Shown: positions 1 to 8,650, counted from the first letter of the stretch. The stretch: DNA of 57,860 nucleotides from DTU078 sp002397345 (GCA_937875545.1 CALLYE010000139.1:1-57860); one strand, 5' to 3'. Numbers and translations: made by a program. Notes: generated by a model not told the origin, from the letters alone.

Positions 1-1
1 C

Positions 2-1783
2 GCGGAGTTTGCTTTATTTCTTGTTGGCAATGTGCGGTGTTGCCATAATAATAAAGGTTCATTCGGCGAGCAAATCGAAAAACTCACGAATATAGCTATT
101 CCGAAACTCGAAGCTCTGAACAACCGTAATAAAAAGGCAAATTGTCTGTTTTGGCGCGGATCACGATATTTTTATAAAGATAATTATATCACCGCGCGAA
201 AAGATTTCGAAGCGGCGATAGCGGATTTTGATAAAACCGAGAGCGCTGTGTGGATTGCAAACGCATACGCGGGTATTCGAGCGTGTGATATTGCAATGCG
301 TACGGGTATTGCCGCACACAGCGTATGCGGCGAAACATTAGAGTACAAAGACGGAAAACTGTTATTTATCAGTCAACCCGGTTTCAGCAGCGATACGGGC
401 CTTACAAGATCGATATCCCGTTACGGCAGCTTGTTTTATTATGTGTCGATAATAAACAGTGTTTTTTTCGATGAAAACCTGAAAATTGGCGAGTCGGTTC
501 ATTATATCGAAGAATGGAATAAATGTAACCAAGAATTGATTATGGCGGCAAAAAATGAACGCGTGGCAACTGTAAGCGGTATTTTTGATGATTGTATTAA
601 AACAATTTTAAAGAGTTCTCCCGCGGAACAAAAAGATGAATATTATCACAACTCCTATACGGCGGAGGTGTGGTACGCAAAGAACGTAGGGCTGGTGAAA
701 GTAAACTTCAAGGCGTTTGACGGACGAGAAGAACACTACGAGCTGTGCGAATACAAGATAAACGGCGGCAGCGGCTTCATGCCTTTTGAAGTGGGCAATC
801 TGTGGCGCTATAAAAATGTGGACCTCCCCGATTATTACAATCAGCTTATCGAGCGCGAGATTATAAGCTGCGGTGATAATAGAGCACACATGACATCGTT
901 CTGTTATATAGCGATTGACGAAAGCGATATTGACGCGATGAAAGTCGATTCCGAAACATGTATCGGTTTGGCTGACATTCAGTATGAAAAGTATGAGTTT
1001 GACCGTACGGCGGAAATTCTGGGTGCGGTTATACGCAGAAATGACAACGTCAACTCCACAACTTTTGCGTTGACAGCGATTGACAACATCAAACGAGTAA
1101 AAGAATATCACAGTAAAGATTATAAAAATATTTTTTCCGGTATATGGAGCAATAATATTATCAAATCGGAAGATGCGGTTAAATACAGTGATTTACAGCT
1201 TTCGATCTGTAAGCCGAATGAAACAGTTCATACATCGGAACAAGTAGCGCTCTGGCGAATTAATGCGATGCGAAATCTGCACGCGTCAGCGGGCACTCTG
1301 TTTAATCCGAAATGGGCAGACGGATTTAAAGAAACGATTAAAAGAGATAAAGTTGACGTTGACATCACAGCGGAGAATGACGGAAGTGTCACGGTCAAGG
1401 GCGGCACATTCGATAACTGTTTAAAGGTTACCATCGAAGAAAAAGAATTTAGAGAACAGGAAAACGCGGTTGTGGTGTTCTCGATTAAAACATACTGGTT
1501 CGCACCGAAGGTTGGCATCATTCGCCAATATTATCGATTGAATAATATCGATTTCACCTGCGAGCTTGCGGAATATAACGTCATCGCGGCGAGGGGCGAG
1601 TATATGCCGGTTTATATCGGCAATTCGTGGGTATACGAGCAAATCGGCGGGGATACGGACTATATCGCCAGAAATGAATACAGGGTCGAAAACGGTCTGT
1701 CAGAAAAGTTCTTTGTGACACGCCAGTTTGAATTGATATTCAAAGGCACAGACGAGGAATACAAGAAAAAATATTCTATGTAA
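2..1783 (+). CDS. C-terminal part of a large protein related to the ECF-sigma fusion next door (5' end outside window)
   Basis: The reading frame is open to the left edge, so the start lies outside the window; the first in-frame GTG (position 32) is probably not the true start. About 594 codons are visible. The protein aligns by eye with residues 290 onward of the convergent sigma-factor fusion (1826-4345): an alpha-helical TPR-like stretch, then two copies of a module with a GTFDNC-type motif, a W/YxAPxVGIIR motif, an INGG..G..P motif and a GNxWxY motif. The last two motifs of copy 2 read 'YIGNSWVYEQ'. The GTFxNC plus APxVGII pattern recalls beta-rich domains of the TapB/DUF3108 kind, but that link is from memory. 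No membrane segment is visible. I infer that the missing N-terminus may be a sigma-70 region 2/4 pair, as in the neighbour. Function is unknown; existence as a coding gene is well supported. Confidence 0.75.
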   Translation, partial: AEFALFLVGNVRCCHNNKGSFGEQIEKLTNIAIPKLEALNNRNKKANCLFWRGSRYFYKDNYITARKDFEAAIADFDKTESAVWIANAYAGIRACDIAMRTGIAAHSVCGETLEYKDGKLLFISQPGFSSDTGLTRSISRYGSLFYYVSIINSVFFDENLKIGESVHYIEEWNKCNQELIMAAKNERVATVSGIFDDCIKTILKSSPAEQKDEYYHNSYTAEVWYAKNVGLVKVNFKAFDGREEHYELCEYKINGGSGFMPFEVGNLWRYKNVDLPDYYNQLIEREIISCGDNRAHMTSFCYIAIDESDIDAMKVDSETCIGLADIQYEKYEFDRTAEILGAVIRRNDNVNSTTFALTAIDNIKRVKEYHSKDYKNIFSGIWSNNIIKSEDAVKYSDLQLSICKPNETVHTSEQVALWRINAMRNLHASAGTLFNPKWADGFKETIKRDKVDVDITAENDGSVTVKGGTFDNCLKVTIEEKEFREQENAVVVFSIKTYWFAPKVGIIRQYYRLNNIDFTCELAEYNVIAARGEYMPVYIGNSWVYEQIGGDTDYIARNEYRVENGLSEKFFVTRQFELIFKGTDEEYKKKYSM

Positions 1784-1830
1784 ATAACAAGTCCGGGCGA
1801 ACGGTGAGCCATTCGCCCGGACTTGTTATT
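1783..1830. terminator. Bidirectional hairpin containing both stop codons of two convergent genes
   Basis: Positions 1783-1801 and 1812-1830 are perfect reverse complements (19 bp stem, 10-nt loop, with a GTCCGGGCGAA core). The last base of the plus-strand stop TAA (1781-1783) is the first base of the stem, and the whole minus-strand stop (1826-1828) lies in the other arm. The T-tail on either side is weak, so it could also act as an mRNA-stabilising 3' structure. Confidence 0.8.
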
Positions 1831-4345
1831 GCAGGTTATGTATGCCCGTGCGGTTTTCGAGTATCACCATATCGCCATCGTCAGTGCGGCAGTATGTATA
1901 TTCCGCCGCGCCGACATAGCCATCAGTGAGCCTGACCGCGTCGTAATGCCGCACCATGCCATCCTCTATCGGCATATAGCCCTCGCCCGTACCGGAGTAT
2001 GAGGTGAGGTCGTAGGTTGTCTTAATTTCATCATTTTTAAAATAGCCGACGGAGCGGATTATTCCCACACCGGGTGCAAAGTAAAACTCTTTTTTGCCTG
2101 TGCGGTAGCGCCAGCCGCCATCGACATTGTCGGTAATGTCGAGCGCAACGAGCAGGCAATTTTCAAATGTACCCGCCGCTGTGGTTATCGTTCCAGCGTC
2201 TGATACACAGACCGTTGTGTTCAACTCATTTTCACCATAATTTTTATCATGAAAGATGTATTGGGTTCCCGGTCGCCAGTCATCGAACCAAATACAGTTT
2301 ACGGCGCTGGACAATATACCGTAAATATCGTTATGCAATAACGCTCTGCCCGGTTCTGAAACATTCACCATGTCCTTCCACTCGAAAGAATATTTTTGAT
2401 TATAAATTAATGTAGTCTTACCTTGCTTAACTTCCGGATTTTTAAAACAGAAAAAGTTCCAATGACCTTTAGCTTTACAATCCGGATTAGTTTCAGAATC
2501 GGTTGCGAATATACGCCTCATTACATCACAGGCTGTCATGGTATGTACTTTTTGATATTTTGTGTTTGCAAGTTCCTCCGCGCGAAGCATATAATGTTCG
2601 ACACTAGATAATGCGTTGCCATCTTTTGTATAATATTCGTTTCTCATACGCAGCATCATGTCGTCCCAGCTATTTTCGTCGTATTGCAAGCGATGTGTAT
2701 AATTCATATGCCAGAGAACCGCGGTTGTTCCATCAAATGATGTTACCTCAAAAATATTTTCATGCTTTATACTATTACCATCAAATCGCATTGTGTATTC
2801 CCAACGGTTACCTTCTGCGAATGGAACAATTCCTTCACCGCCGTTTATTTTATAATTTTTAAGCGTCCGCACGGATGTCATACCGTAATCTTTTATTTCC
2901 ATCCTTACAATCCCGATATCACGTTTAAAATATGTTTTAACTTTTGTATGATCGGTTTCCGTTATCCACAGCTCGCATCCGTCGAATGTTCCGCAGGAGG
3001 TTTCGGCAGCCACATCAATTTCGGCGAACGTGATTGAAGACTTTCCGTCCGTACCAACGTTAGAATTATCCGGTTCCAATTTTGGATCATATAACAATCG
3101 ATCAATAAGAGATGAATAGTAAAATATATTGTCAGAGCGGTTATCGAAACGAATATTATTATTACTGTAACCTGTTTGCGACCATAAACGTAGCTTACCG
3201 TTGATGTACTTGAATACCTCGCAAGTAGCGGATGATGCAATATTATTATCAGGTTTACATTTTAAAAGTTCATGTTCCAAGTGGATTGCTGCTATCGCAT
3301 TGGCATAATATACGTCAGACGGCTTTAAAATTTCCAATACCTTGTCATATGCCGCATAACCCGCTTCGTTTTCACCGATGTGAAAATATTCATATCCAAG
3401 TCTGAACCATTCCCTACCGAGCGCTTGGGTAAAACCCATCGCCTCAAGTTTGGGTATCTGTTTGTTAAGTATAAACGTGATCTTATCTTTACCTGAAAGT
3501 TTATTTTCTTCGGATGTGATGAGAAATTCCATAACATCCTCGTTATACCCGCGCTCAGCGGCGTCGCGGATACGTTCCATCAGCGCGTCGTCTTTTTCGC
3601 CGGGCAGCCACCAATAGCCGTGCATTAACACGTCAGCCAGCGCGCGGTGCTTCTCCTCGCACTCGGGCAGACACTCGACGTCGCGCAGCGTGTCCTCGTA
3701 GACGGCTGTGAAGCCATCCTTGTTTTTGTAAAGCCGCCACAGTTTTAGCTGCTCGACTTTCTTCATCACTTTCTCCACCAAAGTATCGGTTTCCTTTTCG
3801 TCCATAATGCCGTAACCCTTTCTTAATTTTAGCCTGCCGTCATACAGGCGCCATTTGACGGTTCCGACCGGCAATCGCAGCCGCTCCGCGATCTCGTCGA
3901 CGGACAATCCCTCGAAATAATGCAGCTCGATCACCTGCCGCACCTTTTCAGAGAGCCTTCTGACGGAATCGCGCAGCTCACCGGCGTTGTCCGGGCGTTC
4001 GATTGCTTCCTCTGTATACGCGATGCGCTCGAGGTTTTTGTTTTCTAGCAGATCGAAGCTGATATATTCACGGTAGCGCACGGCGAGGTTTTTGGCGCGG
4101 TTGCGCGCAATCTTACACACCCACGCGCCGAAGCGGGAGGGTTCGCGTAGCGCGTCGAGCTTCATCCATGCGGAGACAAAAGCGTCCTGCGCCGCGTCTT
4201 CCGCCAGATAGGCGTTATGTGCTACGGACTTCGCCGCACCGACAACCGCCCGCTCATAACGGATGACCAGTGCCTCATATGCGCGCGTTTCGCCCAGCAG
4301 CGTGAGGCTGACAAGTGTTTCGTCGTTCTGCTCGGAATAAATCAT
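1826..4345 (-). CDS. ECF-type RNA polymerase sigma factor fused to a ~660-residue C-terminal region
   Basis: An 839-residue protein, roughly four times the length of a normal ECF sigma factor. Residues about 25-92 match sigma region 2 (the helix 'AYLAEDAAQDAFVSAW' and the RFGAWVCKIARNRA segment); residues about 123-176 match region 4 ('LSVDEIAERLRLPVGTVKW' helix-turn-helix). Residues 180-290 are helical and charged, followed by a TPR-like stretch (around 'GYEYFHIGENEAGYAAYDKV') and two modules with GTFDGC/GTFENC, APGVGIIR and INGGEG..P..GNRWEY motifs. No transmembrane helix or signal peptide is visible, so the fused region should be cytoplasmic, and no anti-sigma gene adjoins it. By analogy with ECF groups carrying C-terminal extensions, the tail may control sigma activity (inference). 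The ATG is preceded by AAAAGGTGACAGC, a usable ribosome site. Confidence 0.85.
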   Translation of the reverse strand: MIYSEQNDETLVSLTLLGETRAYEALVIRYERAVVGAAKSVAHNAYLAEDAAQDAFVSAWMKLDALREPSRFGAWVCKIARNRAKNLAVRYREYISFDLLENKNLERIAYTEEAIERPDNAGELRDSVRRLSEKVRQVIELHYFEGLSVDEIAERLRLPVGTVKWRLYDGRLKLRKGYGIMDEKETDTLVEKVMKKVEQLKLWRLYKNKDGFTAVYEDTLRDVECLPECEEKHRALADVLMHGYWWLPGEKDDALMERIRDAAERGYNEDVMEFLITSEENKLSGKDKITFILNKQIPKLEAMGFTQALGREWFRLGYEYFHIGENEAGYAAYDKVLEILKPSDVYYANAIAAIHLEHELLKCKPDNNIASSATCEVFKYINGKLRLWSQTGYSNNNIRFDNRSDNIFYYSSLIDRLLYDPKLEPDNSNVGTDGKSSITFAEIDVAAETSCGTFDGCELWITETDHTKVKTYFKRDIGIVRMEIKDYGMTSVRTLKNYKINGGEGIVPFAEGNRWEYTMRFDGNSIKHENIFEVTSFDGTTAVLWHMNYTHRLQYDENSWDDMMLRMRNEYYTKDGNALSSVEHYMLRAEELANTKYQKVHTMTACDVMRRIFATDSETNPDCKAKGHWNFFCFKNPEVKQGKTTLIYNQKYSFEWKDMVNVSEPGRALLHNDIYGILSSAVNCIWFDDWRPGTQYIFHDKNYGENELNTTVCVSDAGTITTAAGTFENCLLVALDITDNVDGGWRYRTGKKEFYFAPGVGIIRSVGYFKNDEIKTTYDLTSYSGTGEGYMPIEDGMVRHYDAVRLTDGYVGAAEYTYCRTDDGDMVILENRTGIHNLQ

Positions 4346-4385
4346 GCTGTCACCTTTTTAATGGAATTTTACGATTGTTGATATA

Positions 4386-4411
4386 TAGACAAATTAAGGA
4401 GTAAAAAGGTT
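4386..4411 (-). promoter_or_regulatory. Possible ECF-type promoter for the sigma-fusion gene
   Basis: On the minus strand an AACCTT element (AAC at 4409-4411) is followed after 18 nt by TGTCTA (GTC at 4388-4390), about 40 nt upstream of the start codon. ECF promoters usually pair an AAC -35 with a CGTC-like -10, so this could be an autoregulated promoter. The match is short and unsupported by a second copy. Confidence 0.25.
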
Positions 4412-4456
4412 GGGTATAAAAAGAAAAAGTAAATAAATATCGTGTTATGTAACGAA

Positions 4457-4493
4457 GCCGTCCCATCTGGGGAATAAACCCAAATGGGACGGC
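4457..4493. terminator. Hairpin between the zinc-ribbon fragment and the sigma-factor gene
   Basis: GCCGTCCCAT (4457-4466) pairs with ATGGGACGGC (4484-4493), with a further TGGG/CCCA pairing inside. It lies downstream of the minus-strand zinc-ribbon/SPFH genes and upstream of the sigma-factor gene. T-tracts are poor, so terminator function is only likely. The rest of 4346-4657 holds the remnant listed next and no other gene. Confidence 0.4.
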
Positions 4494-4535
4494 GCAAATT
4501 TAACATATTTAAATCAAAAATATAATGGTTTCAGC

Positions 4536-4634
4536 TTATGACAGGATTTTTTTGAAAAGCCGCGTATATTCGTCTCCCCGGTCGTTGATAATATCGCCGC
4601 ATTTGGAGCAGAGCTTGGATGGTTCGGCAGGATT
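4536..4634 (-). pseudogene. Fragment of a zinc-ribbon protein (C-terminal remnant)
   Basis: A 32-codon minus-strand frame bounded by stops encodes a CxxC knuckle ('SKLCSKCGDIINDRG') followed by a short charged helix, ending in TAA at 4536-4538. It has no start codon and no ribosome site. A stop immediately upstream separates it from, and it is in another frame than, the zinc-ribbon-bearing SPFH gene. It reads like the tail of a zinc-ribbon protein whose front was lost, perhaps when the CCCCGCCCGTAC repeat at about 4643-4655 was inserted. It could be chance. Confidence 0.35.
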
Positions 4635-4657
4635 TTAAAAATCCCCGCCCGTACAGT

Positions 4658-5932
4658 TTATTCCGCTTTTTTAGCGCCGCAGTCGACGCAGAATTTACCG
4701 CTGTTCACAGCACCGCAGGCGCACTTCCACTCGCCTGATGGCGCGGGTTTACCGCACTCGGTGCAGAACTTGCTTTTGTTCTGTGTGCCGCAGTCGGGGC
4801 ACTTCCAACCGTCCGCGGGTTTAGACTTGCCGCACTCGGTGCAGAACTTGCCGCTGTTTTGCGCACCGCAGGAGCATTTCCACCCGGTTACATCCGCGGG
4901 TGCGGTTTTAGCCTCCGCTTGCTTCTGCGCGCCCATGGCGTACAGGCTCTGCGGATTTCCGCCGCCCGCTTGATTTGCCATGTTCAGCCCGACGAAACCC
5001 GCCATTGCGCCGCCCTGATTTTTCGCGGCGTCGCGCATAGCGTCAGCCTGCGCTCCGATAAGCGTCGCCGCGCCCATCGTCGGGTCACGCATAATGGCGC
5101 TCTTCTGGAGCTGCTTGATCATGTCCTCGTCCTCCTGGGACGCGGTGACCGAATTTATGCCGAACGATATAATTTTAATACCGCGGAGCTGCGTCCATTT
5201 AGCGCTCAGAATCTCGTTGAGCGCCTCCGACAGCTCAAGTGTGTGGCCGGGCAGGGAAGAATAGCGGATGCCGATATCGGACAACTTTGCAAACGCGGGC
5301 TGGAGCGCGGTGAGCAGCTCGGTGCGAAGCTGGCTGTCGATTTCGGTGCGCTTGTAAACGTCGTCCACATTGCCGCAGACGTTGGTGTAGAACAGGATCG
5401 GATCGATAACCTTATACGAATATTCGCCGTTGCAGCGGATGGAAATGTCCACATCCAGACCGATATTGCGGTCAACGACGCGGAAAGGTACAGGGCTGGT
5501 CGTGCCGTATTTATTTCCGGGGATCTCTTTGGTATTGAAATAATAAACACGCTGATCATGTCCGGTGTCGCCGCCGAAGGTAAAACGGTGCCCGATTCGC
5601 TTGAACGTCGTCATGACGCTGTCGCTCAGACTGCCCGTGAAGATGCTCGGCTCGGTCGATGTATCGTATACAAATTCGCCCGGTATGGCGCTGAGCTCGA
5701 CAATTTTACCCTGATCGACAATTATCATACACTGACCGTCGGCGACGGCAATCACCGAGCCGCTTGTGATTATGTTGTTGTCGCCTTTTGTGTTCGAGCT
5801 GCGCCCCGAGGTGCGTTTATAACCCTTTGATACCAAAACATCGCCGGACAGCGCCTCACAGTAAAAAAATTCTTTCCAGGAATCAGCGAGCACTCCGCCC
5901 GCGGCGCCGAGAGCCGCTTTTATAAGTCCCAT
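4658..5932 (-). CDS. SPFH/Band 7 domain protein with three C-terminal zinc ribbons (YdjI-like)
   Basis: A 424-residue protein. Residues about 20-285 match the SPFH-domain family often annotated 'virion core protein' or YdjI-like ('GQCMIIVDQGKIVE', 'KGYKRTSG', then the RTEIDSQLRTELL helix and 'LRGIKIISFGINSV'). A glycine/alanine-rich linker (around 'GGAMAGFVGLNMANQAGGGN') leads to three four-cysteine ribbons: WKCSCGAQNSGKFCTECGK, WKCPDCGTQNKSKFCTECGK and WKCACGAVNSGKFCVDCGA. There is no signal peptide. B. subtilis YdjI works with the membrane-stress Psp/LiaH-like proteins, but no such partner is adjacent, so the role is inferred only at family level. ATG is preceded by GGAGGATTAAC, and a good sigma-A promoter lies upstream. 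Confidence 0.88.
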   Translation of the reverse strand: MGLIKAALGAAGGVLADSWKEFFYCEALSGDVLVSKGYKRTSGRSSNTKGDNNIITSGSVIAVADGQCMIIVDQGKIVELSAIPGEFVYDTSTEPSIFTGSLSDSVMTTFKRIGHRFTFGGDTGHDQRVYYFNTKEIPGNKYGTTSPVPFRVVDRNIGLDVDISIRCNGEYSYKVIDPILFYTNVCGNVDDVYKRTEIDSQLRTELLTALQPAFAKLSDIGIRYSSLPGHTLELSEALNEILSAKWTQLRGIKIISFGINSVTASQEDEDMIKQLQKSAIMRDPTMGAATLIGAQADAMRDAAKNQGGAMAGFVGLNMANQAGGGNPQSLYAMGAQKQAEAKTAPADVTGWKCSCGAQNSGKFCTECGKSKPADGWKCPDCGTQNKSKFCTECGKPAPSGEWKCACGAVNSGKFCVDCGAKKAE

Positions 5933-5969
5933 GATGTTAATCCTCCGTAATTACGTATTAATTGTTCCG

Positions 5970-5998
5970 ATTATATCAAACCGTCAGGATAAAATCAA
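5970..5998 (-). promoter_or_regulatory. Sigma-A promoter of the SPFH gene
   Basis: Minus strand: TTGATT (5993-5998), 17-bp spacer, TATAAT (5970-5975), ending about 38 nt upstream of the start codon. Confidence 0.7.
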
Positions 5999-6050
5999 TG
6001 TTATTTTATACACGCAAGTTCTCGGATTTGTAAATTTTTGCTGTGAGCGT

Positions 6051-7127
6051 TTAATATGTGCCCAGCTCCAGCGCCTTTTTTACGAAATATTTATAGGTTT
6101 CGTAATTCACGGTTTTAGGTATAGAGTGGTCAGAGTGTACCGCGTAGCCGTGCCCGCGCATGACAATCGGGATTTTCTTCTCCAGTTCCGCGTCGATGCG
6201 CGCGCGGTCGTTGGAGTACAGCTCGCGCACGTCGATGCCGCCCATGAACGACAGCCTGTCGCCATATTTTTCATACAGGCGCAGCAGATCCATACCCGCT
6301 TTGATCTCGATGACCTGCAGCATATCCATGCCCGCGTCAAGCAGTCCGTCGACAAACGGCTCGATAAAGCCGCACGAATGCACTATGACGGGCAGACCCT
6401 GACTTTTGGCGAAATCAAAAGTATATTTGTGCGACGGATATATAAACTGATTGTACATCGCCGGGCTCATGAAGGGCGCGTTTTTATAGCCCATATCCTC
6501 GTAATACCACACGCCGTCAGGCTTACCCTCGCGCGCGAACAACAGCTCTTGCGCCTTAACCGTCATCTCGGCGAAGGTGCGCGACATGTCGGACACCCAT
6601 TCGGGGTCGTATATCATCGCCGCGAGCATCTCCACATGCCCGACCAGCGGGTGCATACACTCGAAAACGTTTACGCCGCTCCAGACAAAAAACAGTTCGC
6701 GGTCGGCGGCGTATTTTTTAGCGCCCCTGTAGCCCTCGAAATTGATGCGCCGCTCAAGATCGTTCTCGTTTGTAAGCAGGGGCTTGACCAGCTCCTCCCA
6801 CTTTTCGCGGCTGTCGATACCGAACCCGATATGCTCGGGCGTGGTGTCGTGCTTTTTATGGCGGCGCAGCGTCGCCCAATTGCCGTCAAGATATGTAGCG
6901 GTATCCTCGTCCTCCGCGACCTTAACCGGCGCGAAATCGAGTCTGGCGCAAAAGTTGGTTGGCCAGCATTCGATCATGTCAAACCCGAATTCGGCGTTAA
7001 AATCGCCGGGACAACCCTGGTTTTGCGTCCACTCGCCATAGGTATCGCCCCAAAAATGCTCGTATAAACCGATGCGGTCGGTGGGTTCGCGCCGCAAAAT
7101 GCGGCTCATGCGTTCTTTTCCAGTCAT
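6051..7127 (-). CDS. Uroporphyrinogen decarboxylase-fold (URO-D/MtaA-like) protein
   Basis: A 358-residue protein of the URO-D superfamily as found in clostridial gene clusters rather than haem synthesis: 'MTGKERMSRILRREPTDRI' at the N-terminus, 'GVWYYEDMGYKNAPFMSP' near residue 195, and 'VIVHSCGF' near 255, which corresponds to the HxC zinc site of MtaA/CmuA-type corrinoid methyltransferases. The C-terminal cysteine that would be the third ligand is not evident; the matching region reads 'YAVHSDHSIP'. It follows the solute-binding protein gene by 20 nt and has AGGCAG before its ATG, so the two are likely co-transcribed. Haem synthesis is improbable because no hem genes are near. The actual substrate is unknown. 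Confidence 0.8.
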   Translation of the reverse strand: MTGKERMSRILRREPTDRIGLYEHFWGDTYGEWTQNQGCPGDFNAEFGFDMIECWPTNFCARLDFAPVKVAEDEDTATYLDGNWATLRRHKKHDTTPEHIGFGIDSREKWEELVKPLLTNENDLERRINFEGYRGAKKYAADRELFFVWSGVNVFECMHPLVGHVEMLAAMIYDPEWVSDMSRTFAEMTVKAQELLFAREGKPDGVWYYEDMGYKNAPFMSPAMYNQFIYPSHKYTFDFAKSQGLPVIVHSCGFIEPFVDGLLDAGMDMLQVIEIKAGMDLLRLYEKYGDRLSFMGGIDVRELYSNDRARIDAELEKKIPIVMRGHGYAVHSDHSIPKTVNYETYKYFVKKALELGTY

Positions 7128-7147
7128 TTTAAGTATCTGCCTTTTAT

Positions 7148-8620
7148 TTATTTTGTAATAGAATTAACAAATTTTTCGATAAGCTTATTCGCGATTTTTT
7201 CGTTTGACGCGACATAAGAGGTGAAGGTGTTTTTATTCTGCTCGAACAGGCGGGTTAAACCGTCCTCGACAGATACGAAATAAGCTTGCGACAGCGTGTA
7301 GCAGCGGTTCCCGAAGATGAGGTCGAGTATCTGTTTCGTCGTCTCGTCGCGGCTGACTTTTTCTTTCATCGTTATGTCGTAATACGCGGGAATCAGTTCG
7401 TTGCGCGAATATGCCGCCATGTATTCAAGCAGAATGCCCGTGCGTTCGAGTTCGGTATTGGTGGTCGGAATCATCGACAGCGGCGAGCCGAACATCATGG
7501 CTTCATAATTTTGCTGCTTTTCATCAAATTTGGGGTAGGGAATTATGCCGAAGTCGCTTTTCATATCGCGGAGCTGCGTCGTCCAATAGACAAGCTGGCT
7601 CCAGAATAACGCCTTGTCTGCGGCGAACATGTCTAGCGCGAGCTGGTGCGGCTTGCTTTTCGGCACGACGTCATAAACGGCATTTTCGATATGCATCATA
7701 TTAAGCAGCCGCTCGAAAACAGCGGTGTTGTGGTCGCTGCCCAGCACATACGACGGATAGCCGTCCGCGTCGGGTGCGATGGCCAAGGCTTCTGCACCTG
7801 TCATAAACGACGGATAAAACACAAACGACAGCGAGGACAGCCCGTAACGGTCATTTTCATTATAAACGCCATTACCGTCCAAATCGTCGGTAACTGTTGT
7901 AAGCATCTTTTCAAAGGTGTCAAACGTCCAGTTCCCGTTTAAAACAAGCTCATACGGGTCGCCGGAATGATATTCGGCGGCGAGGTTTTTATTAAACGCA
8001 AGAATGCAGGTCGTATCATAATGCGAGAGCGTATAGTCGCCGCCGAGGAAATATTTATACCCGCATACGGTGAGATCGCGCTCGATGTTGGAGTCCCACC
8101 ATTTATTTTTGGTGTTTATATAGGGTATACCGGAGATATCAGTCAGATATTTCTGCGTGAGGAGGGTCGCCGTGTGGCGAATGTCCTCGATGACAACGTC
8201 ATATTCGCTTTCGCCGGATTTTATCGATTTAACAGCGGTATTTTCGACCTCGCCGAAATTTTTCGGATAATCGGTGATTTTAACGCTGTAAAGTTCCTCC
8301 ACCGCTCGGTTGCGCTTGTAAACGGCGTCGTTTATCGGCTCGGCTATGGTGCTTTCAACGTCCATGGTCGTATACGCCCAGGTCAGCGAATTGTGATCGT
8401 TGGTTAAAAAGCGGAAATTATAACCGTCGTAATTGTTGACCGGCACATCGGCTTTGCAATACTCGGTGGTTTCTGCTTCATCCGATACACCTGCGCCGGA
8501 CAGGTCGGAAGATGTGTTCCCGCCGGCTTTTGCGTTATTATCCGCACAGGACACAAGTCCGATTAAAACGGCGACGCAAAGAAAGAGCAGAAAAAGAGAG
8601 ATGTTTTTTACTTGTTTCAT
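7148..8620 (-). CDS. Lipoprotein extracellular solute-binding protein (family 1, ABC type)
   Basis: A 490-residue protein with a signal peptide (residues 1-24) and a lipobox LVSC ending at Cys25, so it is predicted to be lipid-anchored outside the membrane. The mature part looks like a family 1 (sugar-type) solute-binding protein: 'YNGYNF'-type start after the linker ('NYDGYNFRFLT'), 'YDVVIEDIRH', 'KWWDSNIERDL', 'DLDGNGVYNENDRYGLSS' and 'MLGSPL'-like 'MMFGSPLSMIP'. No permease or ATPase gene is adjacent, so it is an orphan or pairs with a transporter elsewhere. It precedes the URO-D-like gene in the same transcription unit. ATG follows CGGAGGCATCCT and a good promoter. Confidence 0.85.
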   Translation of the reverse strand: MKQVKNISLFLLFLCVAVLIGLVSCADNNAKAGGNTSSDLSGAGVSDEAETTEYCKADVPVNNYDGYNFRFLTNDHNSLTWAYTTMDVESTIAEPINDAVYKRNRAVEELYSVKITDYPKNFGEVENTAVKSIKSGESEYDVVIEDIRHTATLLTQKYLTDISGIPYINTKNKWWDSNIERDLTVCGYKYFLGGDYTLSHYDTTCILAFNKNLAAEYHSGDPYELVLNGNWTFDTFEKMLTTVTDDLDGNGVYNENDRYGLSSLSFVFYPSFMTGAEALAIAPDADGYPSYVLGSDHNTAVFERLLNMMHIENAVYDVVPKSKPHQLALDMFAADKALFWSQLVYWTTQLRDMKSDFGIIPYPKFDEKQQNYEAMMFGSPLSMIPTTNTELERTGILLEYMAAYSRNELIPAYYDITMKEKVSRDETTKQILDLIFGNRCYTLSQAYFVSVEDGLTRLFEQNKNTFTSYVASNEKIANKLIEKFVNSITK

Positions 8621-8650
8621 AGGATGCCTCCGTTTGTTAATATAATATTA

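Noticed and set aside
5931..7067. Plus-strand open frame of 378 codons opposite the URO-D-like gene
   Set aside because: The minus strand encodes a clear URO-D-fold protein with ribosome site; the plus frame has no family motif.
6051..7127. Haem biosynthesis uroporphyrinogen decarboxylase (hemE)
   Set aside because: HSCG motif, solute-binding neighbour and absence of hem genes fit the MtaA-like branch; the same applies to the copies at 42915 and 50310.
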